In this document: positions 33,672 to 42,488 of the stretch, piece by piece | How positions within the stretch are numbered: the first letter of the stretch is position 1 | How the letters are laid out: each line of letters opens with the position of its first letter | Assembly (NCBI RefSeq): GCF_000317245.1 | Contig: NZ_AJLJ01000375.1 | Location: forward strand, 1 to 64,000 | Reading direction: 5' to 3' | DNA length: 64,000 nucleotides | Source: Fischerella muscicola SAG 1427-1 = PCC 73103 | GTDB taxonomy: Bacteria > Cyanobacteriota > Cyanobacteriia > Cyanobacteriales > Nostocaceae | Notes under the pieces: model-generated | What the model saw: the letters and a program-made list of their open reading frames with translations, nothing else | Database searches by the model: none | What the model was told of the DNA's origin: nothing | Translations under genes and position numbers: made by a program

Positions 33672-34799
33672 GTGCCAAATCTGTCTCAAAATGGGTGTTC
33701 TGTGTGGGTAACATCTTCAACTGAACTAGCTCTAACGCCAACTGCTGTCGCGCTTGGCAAGTTTGACGGTGTACATCGCGGTCATCAACGAGTGATTCAA
33801 CCAATATTGAAGGATAGGGTGACACAGGGACAAGGGGACGCATCTGAGGACATGGCGACAGGGAGACACTCTGACACGGAGAATCTCACCACGTCTCCCA
33901 CTCACCGCGTTACCGCATCTGGTGAAGCCGCGTTATCCAAAGACCATATTTACTCGACCGTTGTTACCTTCGATCCTCATCCCCAAGAGTTTTTTACAGG
34001 TCAACCCCGGAGTTTGCTCACACCATTAGATGAAAAAGTCCACCAGTTGCGATCGCTTGGAGTACAACAACTGGTGCTATTACCCTTCGATAAAGAACTA
34101 TGTGCTTTGACTCCAGAGGAATTTGTAGAAAAAATTCTCGTCCAACAATTGCAAGCAGCACAAATTAGCGTGGGGCAAGATTTTCGTTTTGGCTCTAAAC
34201 GTACTGGTACTGCTCATGATCTACAAATCATTGCTGCTAAATACAACATTCCTGTTAGCATCGCCTCTCTAGAAACTTGTGCAGAATCTCCAGAAAATTA
34301 TACTGAGGTACACCAACAGGCTCGGATTAGCAGCTCACTGATCCGTGAAATTCTTGCTAGCGGGGACATTGAACAAGCAAACCAATTGTTGGGACGACCT
34401 TATACGCTGATCGGTACTGTGATTAAAGGTCAACAACTTGGCAGAACTATTGGATTTCCCACTGCTAACCTCGAATTACCTAAAGACAAGTTTCTGCCTC
34501 ACACAGGTGTTTATGCTGTCCGTGTTTTTACTATTAGTGAAACATTAGATATTACAGGAAATGGCTATTTTGGTGTTATGAATATAGGCAATCGCCCCAC
34601 AGTCAATGGTGTTCATCTTTCGGTAGAAGTACATCTATTTGATTGGTTTGGTGATTTATATGGTAAAAAGCTGGCAGTGCATCTAGAAAAATTTTTGCGA
34701 CCAGAACAAAAATTTCCGAATCTAGAAGCGCTAAAAATACAAATTCACTTAGACTGTACGGCTGCTAGAGATTTTTTTAAGTTAAGTGTTGAGTGTTAA
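33672..34799 (+). CDS. ribF: Bifunctional riboflavin kinase/FAD synthetase RibF, with in-frame repeat insert
   Basis: The product has up to 375 residues. The N-terminal FMN adenylyltransferase shows GKFDGVHRGHQRV and FDPHPQEFFTG; the C-terminal riboflavin kinase shows GRPYTLIGTVIKG and RTIGFPTANLEL. It makes FMN and then FAD. The start is GTG 33672 or GTG 33702, the latter giving the usual VWVTSS opening. Residues about 47-88 (33810-33935), between VIQPIL and IYSTVVTFDP, are low-complexity and hydrophilic and do not belong to the family. The DNA there carries GGGAGAC/GTCTCCC arms like the repeats between genes. The reading frame is preserved throughout. Confidence 0.9.
   Translation: MPNLSQNGCSVWVTSSTELALTPTAVALGKFDGVHRGHQRVIQPILKDRVTQGQGDASEDMATGRHSDTENLTTSPTHRVTASGEAALSKDHIYSTVVTFDPHPQEFFTGQPRSLLTPLDEKVHQLRSLGVQQLVLLPFDKELCALTPEEFVEKILVQQLQAAQISVGQDFRFGSKRTGTAHDLQIIAAKYNIPVSIASLETCAESPENYTEVHQQARISSSLIREILASGDIEQANQLLGRPYTLIGTVIKGQQLGRTIGFPTANLELPKDKFLPHTGVYAVRVFTISETLDITGNGYFGVMNIGNRPTVNGVHLSVEVHLFDWFGDLYGKKLAVHLEKFLRPEQKFPNLEALKIQIHLDCTAARDFFKLSVEC
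33810..33935. repeat. Repeat element inserted in frame within ribF
   Basis: GGGAGAC at 33861-33867 and GTCTCCC at 33893-33899 are perfect inverted arms with a 25-base loop. Flanking GACACAGGGACAAGGGGAC and CACCGCGTTACCGC words match those of intergenic spacers at 2761-2880 and 42390-42443. The segment spans 42 codons without a stop or frameshift. Confidence 0.65.
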
Positions 34800-34970
34800 T
34801 TTTGTCTCGCTAGGGGAACACTAATTGAAGGGACAAGGGAGACAAGGGGGACAAGGGGGACAAGGAGGACAAGGGAGAATAATTTAATAAGTCTCTTCCC
34901 GATGCCGAATGCCCAATGCCCGATCCCCAATCCCTGATCCCTGATCCCCGATTCCCAATCCCCAATTTCT
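34800..34970. repeat. Low-complexity repeats between ribF and moxR
   Basis: Tandem GGGGGACAA/GACAAGGAG units lie at about 34828-34875, followed by GATCCCTGATCCC/CCCAATCCCC words up to the next start codon. The second half is C-rich and the first half G-rich, so the region can fold back. No gene is seen. Confidence 0.65.
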
Positions 34971-35879
34971 ATGAGAGACAAAATTGACGCCCTCACACAA
35001 AATTTGGCTTATACCATTGTTGGCAAAAATGAAGCAATCCGCTTAGTACTAGTCGCCTTATTAGCTGGTGGTCATGCTTTACTTGAAGATGTGCCGGGAG
35101 TCGGTAAAACTCTCTTAGCAAAAGCACTCGCCCGTTCGATTGATGGCAAGTTTCAAAGACTACAATGCACCCCTGATTTACTACCAACCGACATTACCGG
35201 AACCAATATCTGGAATCCTAAAAGTGGCGAATTTCACTTTCTTGCGGGCCCAGTATTTGCTAATGTTCTGTTAACTGATGAAATCAATCGCGCCACACCT
35301 CGCACCCAATCAGCTTTGCTGGAAGTTATGGAAGAACAGCAGGTAACAGTCGATGGTGTTTCTCGTGTTGTTCCCACACCATTTTTTGTGATTGCTACTC
35401 AAAACCCCATCGAATATCAAGGAACTTTTCCTCTCCCAGAAGCACAGATGGACAGGTTTATGTTGTCCTTGAGTTTGGGTTATCCTTCCGAAGAAGAAGA
35501 ATTAAAAATGCTGCAAAGTCTGCATAAGAGGGTAAATGTTGCTGATTTACAGCCTTGTATTAGCTTGGCAGAAGTTCAAGAATTGCGGCAAATCTGCACT
35601 CAAATTAAGGTAGAGATCTCTTTGCAACAGTATATCCTCGACTTAGTGCGGGCGACTCGATGCGATGAAGAAATCACCTTGGGTGTAAGTCCTCGTGGTA
35701 CAGTAGCGTTACATCGGGCTACTCAAGCACTGGCTTTTTTGTTGGGACGTGATTATGCTATTCCCGATGATATAAAATTTCTTGCTCCTTATGTGCTTGG
35801 TCATCGTCTTATCCCTACAGGTGGACGCAGCGTAAAAACTGTGATGGAAAGATTATTACGCGCAGTACCGATCCCTTAA
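34971..35879 (+). CDS. MoxR-family AAA+ ATPase
   Basis: The 302-residue product has Walker A LLEDVPGVGKTLLAKALA (about 38-55), Walker B NVLLTDEINRATPRTQSALLEVMEE, sensor 1 FVIATQNPIEYQGTFPLPEAQ, and the C-terminal lid with GVSPRGTVALHRA. MoxR ATPases act as chaperones that assemble or activate partner complexes, often with a VWA-domain protein and a DUF58 protein, but no such partner is adjacent here. ATG at 34971 gives MRDKIDALTQNL. A terminator lies about 80 bases downstream. Confidence 0.9.
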   Translation: MRDKIDALTQNLAYTIVGKNEAIRLVLVALLAGGHALLEDVPGVGKTLLAKALARSIDGKFQRLQCTPDLLPTDITGTNIWNPKSGEFHFLAGPVFANVLLTDEINRATPRTQSALLEVMEEQQVTVDGVSRVVPTPFFVIATQNPIEYQGTFPLPEAQMDRFMLSLSLGYPSEEEELKMLQSLHKRVNVADLQPCISLAEVQELRQICTQIKVEISLQQYILDLVRATRCDEEITLGVSPRGTVALHRATQALAFLLGRDYAIPDDIKFLAPYVLGHRLIPTGGRSVKTVMERLLRAVPIP

Positions 35880-35957
35880 ATCAATCTTGGAAGCTCACTT
35901 TAAGCTCGAAGCTTGTCTTCTGCCTAAGCGTTGGTTGTCCTTAATAAGCTTATATTT

Positions 35958-36006
35958 CCCCGACTGTGAAAGTGTTGCTGCTTAATGAGAAATAGTCGGG
36001 GTTTTT
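35958..36006 (+). terminator. Rho-independent-type terminator after moxR
   Basis: CCCCGACT (35958-35965) pairs with AGTCGGGG (35994-36001) and is followed by TTTTT (36002-36006). The 28-base loop is long for a classical terminator but has its own weak pairing. It is oriented for the plus-strand moxR transcript. Confidence 0.65.
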
Positions 36007-36037
36007 ACCTGGAACTCAAGTGCAGCTTAATACCAAT

Positions 36038-36057
36038 CAACCCACTCAAGTGGGTTG
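36038..36057. repeat. Perfect 9-bp hairpin CAACCCACT/AGTGGGTTG
   Basis: The arms CAACCCACT (36038-36046) and AGTGGGTTG (36049-36057) are separated by two bases. The hairpin stands between moxR and the 3' end of hetR, nearly 400 bases from the hetR stop. Its role is unknown. The rest of 35880-36446 holds no convincing gene. Confidence 0.6.
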
Positions 36058-36446
36058 AAGGAATTATGAGTCTATTTATCGGCAGGCAAGTTGCTTAGTC
36101 TAAATAATATTTATCGAAATCAAGTTTTTAGTTATGCGAAAAGCAAGTAATTGCGATCCCCAATGCAGTGAAATTGTACCATTTCTCCAAAATCTGGCGA
36201 CATATCGAACTTTGCGTCTCTTCATCTCTGTGTCCGCGTTATTATCTGGTGCTTGCTTTTTGAGAATTGGTATTATGCATAGGAGTGTCAATCTACAAAA
36301 AATGTATTTTTATGCGACTTTTATTTATCCCACACTAACAACAATTTACTATGCAGTACTTGTTGTGTAGCGTGGGACTGTCGTCGATGGTAGTAGCTGC
36401 TAATTTTGCCCAGGAAAATCTGAAGACCATACCTATATTCAGAGTT

Positions 36447-37346
36447 TTAGTCTTCTTTTTTACCAAATACCATCTGTAATACCACATGGACTCCATCATC
36501 TTGATGATACTTATCTGCCCAAGCACGGATAATTTCATCCAATTCGTCTTTGGCCTGCTGCATCTTTTCGGGTGGAATATCCAACTCCTCCAAGACTCGC
36601 ATGGTGTTTGGTCTTTTTTCGGCCCAATCTCGCATCATTCGGAAGAAGCGGGCGGTATCTTCAACCATGATGTAAGTACGCTCTTGGTCGTCTGCTGGTG
36701 CATAAAAAGGACGGGTGAGAGCGTAGAAGGGCATTCCCCAAGGAGAATCAATACGTGTCACCGTACCAGAGTAAAGCAAACGGCGCTTTATATGCTCCGC
36801 TAGAGCTTCACTCAAAGGCATTTGATGCTCTTTGGGTAAATCTTCTTGCGATCGCTTGTGCAGAAATTCAATCAACTCTAGAAATTCAAACGAGGTAATC
36901 AAATGAGCATCTGGCAAATTAGAGGGTAATTTTTGCTCAATTTGTCTCTTTTCCTCACTAGTGAGACTTGTACCTGGAATACGCGAACGTCCCGGCCGCC
37001 AAGGATATTTTTCCATCCAGACATAGGGGAACTGAATCAGATAGCGTGGTTCTTGAGAACCTAGCATCTTCAGCAGTTTGCCCTCAGTCAAGGCTTGTCT
37101 TACTTCCTCGACAATCGCTTTGACTCGTTTAGGTTCCAAGTGATGTAAATGCCCTGTCATCCGCAGGTTTTGTCCCTGCTCCAGATAGGTCATATAAATT
37201 GCACACTTGGCTGCGGTTGCGGCTGCATCTAAAAATGCCCCATGTCTATGCCCACTTGTCCGCATGGCACTAAAAGCCAGATAAAGCATGATCTGATCCA
37301 TAGCACTGGGGCCAAGACGCTTGATCAGATCTACGTCATTACTCAT
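36447..37346 (-). CDS. hetR: HetR, master regulator of heterocyst differentiation
   Basis: The 299-residue product starts MSNDVDLIKRLGPSAMDQIM and is close to full-length Anabaena HetR. Residues known to matter are at their usual positions: Cys48, Ser152, Ser179 and Arg223. The DNA-binding region includes GHRHGAFLDAAATAAKCAIY, and the hood/flap PatS-responsive region includes YALTRPFYAPADDQERTYIM. HetR dimers activate hetP, patS and hetR itself after nitrogen step-down, and PatS/HetN RGSGR peptides block them. The gene is transcribed alone, with a long AT-rich upstream region (37347 to about 38359) as expected for its multiple start sites. No patS-like small gene is seen nearby. Confidence 0.97.
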   Translation of the reverse strand: MSNDVDLIKRLGPSAMDQIMLYLAFSAMRTSGHRHGAFLDAAATAAKCAIYMTYLEQGQNLRMTGHLHHLEPKRVKAIVEEVRQALTEGKLLKMLGSQEPRYLIQFPYVWMEKYPWRPGRSRIPGTSLTSEEKRQIEQKLPSNLPDAHLITSFEFLELIEFLHKRSQEDLPKEHQMPLSEALAEHIKRRLLYSGTVTRIDSPWGMPFYALTRPFYAPADDQERTYIMVEDTARFFRMMRDWAEKRPNTMRVLEELDIPPEKMQQAKDELDEIIRAWADKYHQDDGVHVVLQMVFGKKED

Positions 37347-38359
37347 ATAACAGGCAATTGTATAGCACGTTTACAGTAATCAGTCAATGGAAAGTATGTA
37401 GTATACACCCGACTGAAGGCGATGTCTTTACTTAGATGATCTATTATGCGTTAAGTAAGGGTGTTCTTGGTAGTCATAATTGTTATTTAGTCAGTATTTT
37501 CTGGCAAATTGGCAGAATCAACTTTGTTGGTAGAGGAAATCAACTCATTCAAGAAGGGAGAAAGCAGCTATGCAGAAGGCTGAATGCTATCAAGCTTAAC
37601 TATGGCTCAAATTTGAGTCTATTTTTATAAACAGAAGAAAGATTTATAGCCTCGCCACTGAGGGTGAAATTATCTTGGATTCCAAGGAAAGTCGGAACCT
37701 AGAACCTTGTAGGCTATCTATTTTCTCCTTTTACCTTTTCCCTTTAACCTCTTAGATGATTTAGGTTATTCAAGCTTTAGCTGTAACTTGTCTTCTAATG
37801 TATCTGTTTCATGACAAAAGACCGAGCCTACGAAGATGAAGGCGGCATGTTTAGCAGTCTCACTACAAACGCAGCGTATGGTGAGCTGCTCTGAAATTGC
37901 CAAAGGATGATGCTGTCCTGATGATTAAGCGGATCTGCTTGAGGAAAAGTCATAGACTTCAAAATCAAAGTGATGAATTCAAAAACAAAAAATCTTGTCT
38001 TTTCTAGGAAGATTTTTGCTGATTTTAGCAATTTTTAGCTAGTGCATATGTAAAAACATTTACAAATTTGCTATTTATCTTAGAAGTTTTTTTGATAAAC
38101 TGCTTAAAAAAGTCATAGAACTATTGCTAGATTTTAATCTGAAGCTTTAAAATTCAAAAATGTTAACAGAAATTAGTTTTTTATTGAAATTTTGGTCAGT
38201 CACCTTTTAAGTAGAAAGCATTTCCCAGAAAAAAGTTTTTACGACCATGTATAAAAAGCTATTTTCCCTGAAGCCCTAAATTCTCTACCCTTTTGTTTTG
38301 TTCAGATCAAGAGGCATGACTGTGGAAATTAAAAATTAAATGTATTGATATTTCAATTT
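37347..38359. promoter_or_regulatory. Long upstream region of hetR
   Basis: About 1 kb without a credible gene lies between the start of hetR and the end of the EamA fusion gene, both on the minus strand. Known hetR genes use several start sites up to about 700 bases upstream, so most of this region is likely leader and promoter. I found no exact NtcA site (GTA-N8-TAC); GTATGTAGTATAC near 37393 has the half-sites one base too close. No TCCGGA-type -35 motif is seen. Confidence 0.5.
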
Positions 38360-40642
38360 TTAATTGTGGGAAGTAGTACTAGTTGTTTTGGTATGATTTC
38401 GCATTTTTTCATAGCTAATAGCAGCTGCACCAACAGTTACTAATAAAACTCCTAATACTTGTGCAGGTTGTAGTGTTTCTTGAATAATCAACCCTGTCAA
38501 AATCACAGTTAATACAGGAACAGTAGAACCTAGAATTGCCGATCGCGTAGCACCGAGTTTACGGACACCAACATTATTGAAAACATAACCAAATAAAGTC
38601 AGTACTCCCAAAATAAAGGCACTTAAGATCAATTCCAGTAATTTATTGGGATTGACTTGGAGACTCCAAGTGATGGGTAAAGGTATGATCAAACCCACCA
38701 AAGACAACACCAGCATGATAGCAAAATTAATTAAAGTAAAAGGCACAGGATGGAGTTTGCTTGCACAAATGCGTGTCAGAATTATGTAGAAGGCAAAAGC
38801 TATTCCTGAAACTAAAGCTGCAATACTGCCTACAAAAGCGTTACCTGTACTGACACCTGTATCTCCTGCTAGGATCATCATCTGCCCTACAAAAATAGAG
38901 GCGATCGCACCGAAACGAAAAGAAGTAGGTTGTTCTCTAAGCAAAGACCATGCTAAAAGGGCGCTAATGGCTGGATAAACAAACAATAATGCGATCGCAA
39001 CTCCCGTCGCAATTTGGCTAATAGCGATATAAATCAATACCTGAGACAAAAATAAAAAGCATCCACTCACAATCGACAGCAGCAATACTTGCTTGCTTTT
39101 TGCATTCGTGGTGCGGGATTTTGTTCGCAATGATTCTGCGAGATTTTGCAAATCTTGCCATACCTGCGGATATAGTATAGGCGCTAAAACCAACATCAAT
39201 GGTACAACTACCAGCATTCTGAGCATTAAAATCAACAGAGAGTTACCAAGAGTAGGCGTTAGTAAACCTTCAACCTCAAATGCTCCAAAAATCAGCGAAT
39301 CTGGGTTGAAAATCACTTTAATGGCGACGTTGTAAAGCGATATCACCCCAGTTGACAACAAAATCAACAGTAAACCCATTGGTGCGATCGCTGAATTTCT
39401 CCTCCGGGATCGCGTGGGTATGCTTACTTCTTCCCTTGGTGATACACCATTGGAAATAAATGTTGTGTCCCCCTCTAGGAAAGAATTGGCTGTCACCACA
39501 TCATCTTGAGTAAATGCAAAAAGCTCAGATTCTTCTGGTAGATCAATTTGTGCTTCTCCATACTCTTGAATCCTGTTTGTTTCTAGTTCCGTCTCTACAT
39601 CCCAGTTAGTAGATTCCTCTTGTTCCGTCGTCTCATCCGTAGGATGTGGTGGAGTTTCCCAAAAAGCTGAATATTGTTGTTCTGTGGGTTCGTCAACAGG
39701 ATGCTGTTGTTCTGTCGGTTCTTCCTTGTGATGTGGTGGAGTTTCCCAAAAACTTGAATATTGTTGTTCTGTGGGTTCGTCAATAAGATGCTGTTGTTCT
39801 ATTGGCTCGTCAGCAAGATGCTGTTGTTCTGTCGGTTCTTCCTTGTGATGAGGTGGAGTTTCCCAAAAACTTGAATATTGTTGCTCTGTTGGCTCGTCCG
39901 CATAATGTAATGGTGTTTCTCCGAAACTTGAATATTGTTGTTGCGTCGGCTCTTCTTTATGATGTGGTGGAGTTTCCCAAAAACTTGAATATTGTTGCTC
40001 TGTTGGCTCGTCCGCAGGATAGGGTGTTTTTTGGATAACTGTTGGAGGAGATTGTTGTGAGGATCGCTGGGTAGTTTTTTCTAGTTCCGCACGTACGAGT
40101 TCTCCACGCAGGCGATTTACTAACTCTGCTAAAATCTCTTCCCCTTGCTGTTGTTGGAGTGACATTTGAGACAACTGCTGGGAAATATTAGTTTGATAGT
40201 TCTTTACTTCCTGTTGAAGAGTATGAAAAGTAACAGTGAGGGTATCATCTAAAGAGCCAAGCAGTTGATTGGCAGCGGTGTTAATTTTCTCACTATCTTC
40301 AGTGGGTGATTCTACAGCTTGTTTGGCTAAGGTTTCTAGAGAAGATTGTAGTTGCGAGGATATATGACTTGCCAAGATATTGGCTAACTGACGCAACAAC
40401 ACTTGTAATTCGCTTAACTGGCGACCTTGAAGCAGTTCTTCTTTCTCTTCTTGCAGACGTTTGACATCATCAACTAAGCGGAGTCTCTCTGTCTGTAAAC
40501 GCTTGATGTCTTCTTGTAAAGACTTGAGTAAAGTCCGTTGGATAATTTGCAATTCTTCAGTGACAGCTCTTAGAGCGGTATCTGCTTCTGTGAATGGATC
40601 ACCTGTTCGTGAGTTTTCTGACCGCTTCTCAAATCGCCCCAT
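38360..40642 (-). CDS. Coiled-coil / repeat-region / EamA transporter fusion protein
   Basis: The product has 760 residues. Residues 1-200 are strongly coiled-coil (LQEDIKRLQTERLRLVDDVK). Residues about 212-345 are a Glu/Pro/Gln/His-rich tandem repeat with units such as EPTEQQYSSFWETPPHHKE in at least five variants. After an acidic linker, about 430-750 is a ten-helix EamA/DMT transporter domain (GVAIALLFVYPAISALLAWS, ATRSAILGSTVPVLTVILTG). The transported substrate is unknown. The large cytoplasmic N-terminal part suggests oligomerisation or tethering. It is followed on the same strand by hetR about 1 kb later; no functional link is shown. Confidence 0.85.
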   Translation of the reverse strand: MGRFEKRSENSRTGDPFTEADTALRAVTEELQIIQRTLLKSLQEDIKRLQTERLRLVDDVKRLQEEKEELLQGRQLSELQVLLRQLANILASHISSQLQSSLETLAKQAVESPTEDSEKINTAANQLLGSLDDTLTVTFHTLQQEVKNYQTNISQQLSQMSLQQQQGEEILAELVNRLRGELVRAELEKTTQRSSQQSPPTVIQKTPYPADEPTEQQYSSFWETPPHHKEEPTQQQYSSFGETPLHYADEPTEQQYSSFWETPPHHKEEPTEQQHLADEPIEQQHLIDEPTEQQYSSFWETPPHHKEEPTEQQHPVDEPTEQQYSAFWETPPHPTDETTEQEESTNWDVETELETNRIQEYGEAQIDLPEESELFAFTQDDVVTANSFLEGDTTFISNGVSPREEVSIPTRSRRRNSAIAPMGLLLILLSTGVISLYNVAIKVIFNPDSLIFGAFEVEGLLTPTLGNSLLILMLRMLVVVPLMLVLAPILYPQVWQDLQNLAESLRTKSRTTNAKSKQVLLLSIVSGCFLFLSQVLIYIAISQIATGVAIALLFVYPAISALLAWSLLREQPTSFRFGAIASIFVGQMMILAGDTGVSTGNAFVGSIAALVSGIAFAFYIILTRICASKLHPVPFTLINFAIMLVLSLVGLIIPLPITWSLQVNPNKLLELILSAFILGVLTLFGYVFNNVGVRKLGATRSAILGSTVPVLTVILTGLIIQETLQPAQVLGVLLVTVGAAAISYEKMRNHTKTTSTTSHN

Positions 40643-41016
40643 TAGTTTGTTACCTCTAACCTACGGTATCCTGTCTGATATTGCAGAATTTTGATATGGC
40701 TTCAGGCTTTGTATAATTTTTGATAAATTTTTAGGTTAAATTAATTATTCCCTAATATAATTTGTTGTTTTAAAACATCACAGTGACTGGTGTAGTCGAA
40801 ATAAAAAGTAATAATTTTTTTGGTAATTAAAGTTTCCTAGAAATACATTTACCATGTAAAAATGTAAATACAATGACAGTTTGCCTACAAATCCAAAGAT
40901 TTATTTTTAAGTATTTAGTAGAAGTTAAAAGTCTTGTGATCGCCCGACAAGCATTTTAACAGTTATCAGGAATCAGTTATCAGTTTTATCTGTTGGGTAA
41001 GGCTTCTAATACCCAT
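40643..41016. other. Intergenic region, AT-rich
   Basis: About 370 bases. GTTATCAGGAATCAGTTATCAG (40963-40984), a partial direct repeat, is the only pattern seen. No gene, promoter or terminator can be supported. Confidence 0.5.
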
Positions 41017-42297
41017 TCATTGGTCAAAAATTAAAAATCGGGTAATGCTAAAGATGACAGCACTAAGTCCCGCACTGATGGGAACTGTAACTAGCCAAGC
41101 AGTGGCGATTCCTTGGAGAGTTTTAAATTTAACTGAGTTGGGATTTTGCACCAGTCCCACACCGACTACACCACCCACAAGCACATGAGAAGTTGAAACA
41201 GGTAGTCCTAAACGAGAAGCCAGAAGAATTGTAGTAGCGGTTGCAAGTTCAGCGCAAAATCCACTACTGGGTTGTAAAGAAATAATACTTTCGCCAATAG
41301 TAGCAATAACTTTCTTACCCCAGATAGCCAAACCAGTGACAATACCAGCACCACCAAGCACTAAAATCCAAATAGGAATAGCGATCCCGCTGGTGGGTAC
41401 TGTACCAGTGCTATTAATGTAGATAATTGCCGCTAAAGGAGCGATCGCATTACCGACATCATTAGAACCATGAGCAAAAGCCACAAAACAAGCACTAAGT
41501 AACTGGAATTTGGCAAATAGGCCCTCAACTATGGGAAATGAAGAAGATGCGGAGACAATCTTGTCCCCTATGTCCTCTTGTTCCCGTGTCTCCAACTGTT
41601 GCCAACTATACAAAGTAAGTGCGATCGCTGCAATACTTCCCACAAACAAGGGAAGATCATAGATTGGTACTTGAATACCGAGTTTCTCAGTTAAAAATTT
41701 TGCCAGTGGTTGAGTCACTGAGGGTAAAACAATTACACCAAAGATTCCCAATAACATCACACTCAACCAGGGAATCCACTCGTTTAGTTGTAATAATTGA
41801 TGCGGTTGTTCTAAAATCCAGCGCTTGATCTGGCTGTAAAACAAAGCTGCGATCGCACCACTGATTACTGGCGTCACAATCCAACCAAGAGTGATTCTAG
41901 CAATTGACGACCAATCGATCGCATCTACTCCCAAAGCTACCCAACTAAAACCAGCGATCGCACCGACAACAGCATGAGAAGAAGATACAGGCAAACCGCG
42001 TGCAGTGGCAATTTGTAACCACAAACCGCAACTAATCAGCACTGTGATCATCCCAATCATTAACATTTGCGGTGTATTTGCAAATAAATCAGGATTAGCA
42101 ATTTTGGTTGCGATAGTTTCCGAGACCTCCTGTCCAAACAGTACCGACCCTGTAAATTCTAATACACCAGCAATAATCAATGCTTGCTTGAGAGTTACAG
42201 CCTTGGAACCAACAGAAGTTCCCATCGCATTAGCAACATCATTCGCACCAAGGTTAAAGGCGAGATAGAAAGCAAGGAGAATGACTATAAGGATCAT
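41017..42297 (-). CDS. PiT-family inorganic phosphate transporter
   Basis: The product has 426 residues from ATG 42297 (MILIVILLAFYLAFNLGAND). The frame opens further upstream, but that part is repeat DNA read as protein. Both PiT signature halves are present: GANDVANAMGTSVGSKAVTL near the N-terminus and FAHGSNDVGNAIAPLAAIIY in the second half, with about ten membrane helices. It imports phosphate, probably with Na+ or H+, through the inner membrane. The loop before the second signature contains ETREQEDIGDKIVSASSSF, whose DNA has repeat-element ends (41551-41593) and looks inserted. It is transcribed alone. Confidence 0.9.
   Translation of the reverse strand: MILIVILLAFYLAFNLGANDVANAMGTSVGSKAVTLKQALIIAGVLEFTGSVLFGQEVSETIATKIANPDLFANTPQMLMIGMITVLISCGLWLQIATARGLPVSSSHAVVGAIAGFSWVALGVDAIDWSSIARITLGWIVTPVISGAIAALFYSQIKRWILEQPHQLLQLNEWIPWLSVMLLGIFGVIVLPSVTQPLAKFLTEKLGIQVPIYDLPLFVGSIAAIALTLYSWQQLETREQEDIGDKIVSASSSFPIVEGLFAKFQLLSACFVAFAHGSNDVGNAIAPLAAIIYINSTGTVPTSGIAIPIWILVLGGAGIVTGLAIWGKKVIATIGESIISLQPSSGFCAELATATTILLASRLGLPVSTSHVLVGGVVGVGLVQNPNSVKFKTLQGIATAWLVTVPISAGLSAVIFSITRFLIFDQ
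41551..41593. repeat. Repeat element inserted in frame within the PiT gene
   Basis: GGAGACA (41551-41557) and TGTCTCC (41587-41593) are perfect 7-bp inverted arms around CTTGTCCCC/CTCTTGTTCCC words. It encodes a hydrophilic loop between two membrane parts. The same arm sequence bounds elements in ribF and in the spacer at 42390-42443. Confidence 0.65.
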
Positions 42298-42488
42298 GGG
42301 ATCGGGGAGCAGGGATTGGGGAAAGGGGACAAGGAGGACACGAGGGACAAGGAGGACATGGAGAACACGAGGGACAAGGAAGATAGGGAGGGAGACAGGG
42401 GGACGACAAGGAGGACACACTCTCCCTTGTCACCGCGTCTCCCTTTCTCCAGGTCTCCTTCTCCTGATCCCCAATCCCCTTTCCCCAA
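42298..42488. repeat. Repeat-filled spacer between the zinc dehydrogenase and PiT genes
   Basis: Tandem GGACAAGGAGGACACGAG-type units (42325-42380) are followed by an element with GGGAGAC (42390-42396) and GTCTCCC (42437-42443) arms. Next come CTCC/CCCC-rich words complementary to the first part. Open frames through this spacer on both strands are artefacts of its composition. Confidence 0.75.

Noticed and set aside
36134..36370. 78-codon frame between moxR and hetR
   Set aside because: No ribosome site, unusual composition, and no resemblance to known proteins; likely chance.
37436..37630. 64-codon frame in the hetR upstream region
   Set aside because: Lies in the expected long leader of hetR on the opposite strand; no sign of coding and no RGSGR motif.
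42298..42420. N-terminal extension of the PiT protein
   Set aside because: Encoded entirely by spacer repeats; ATG 42297 begins the first membrane helix.
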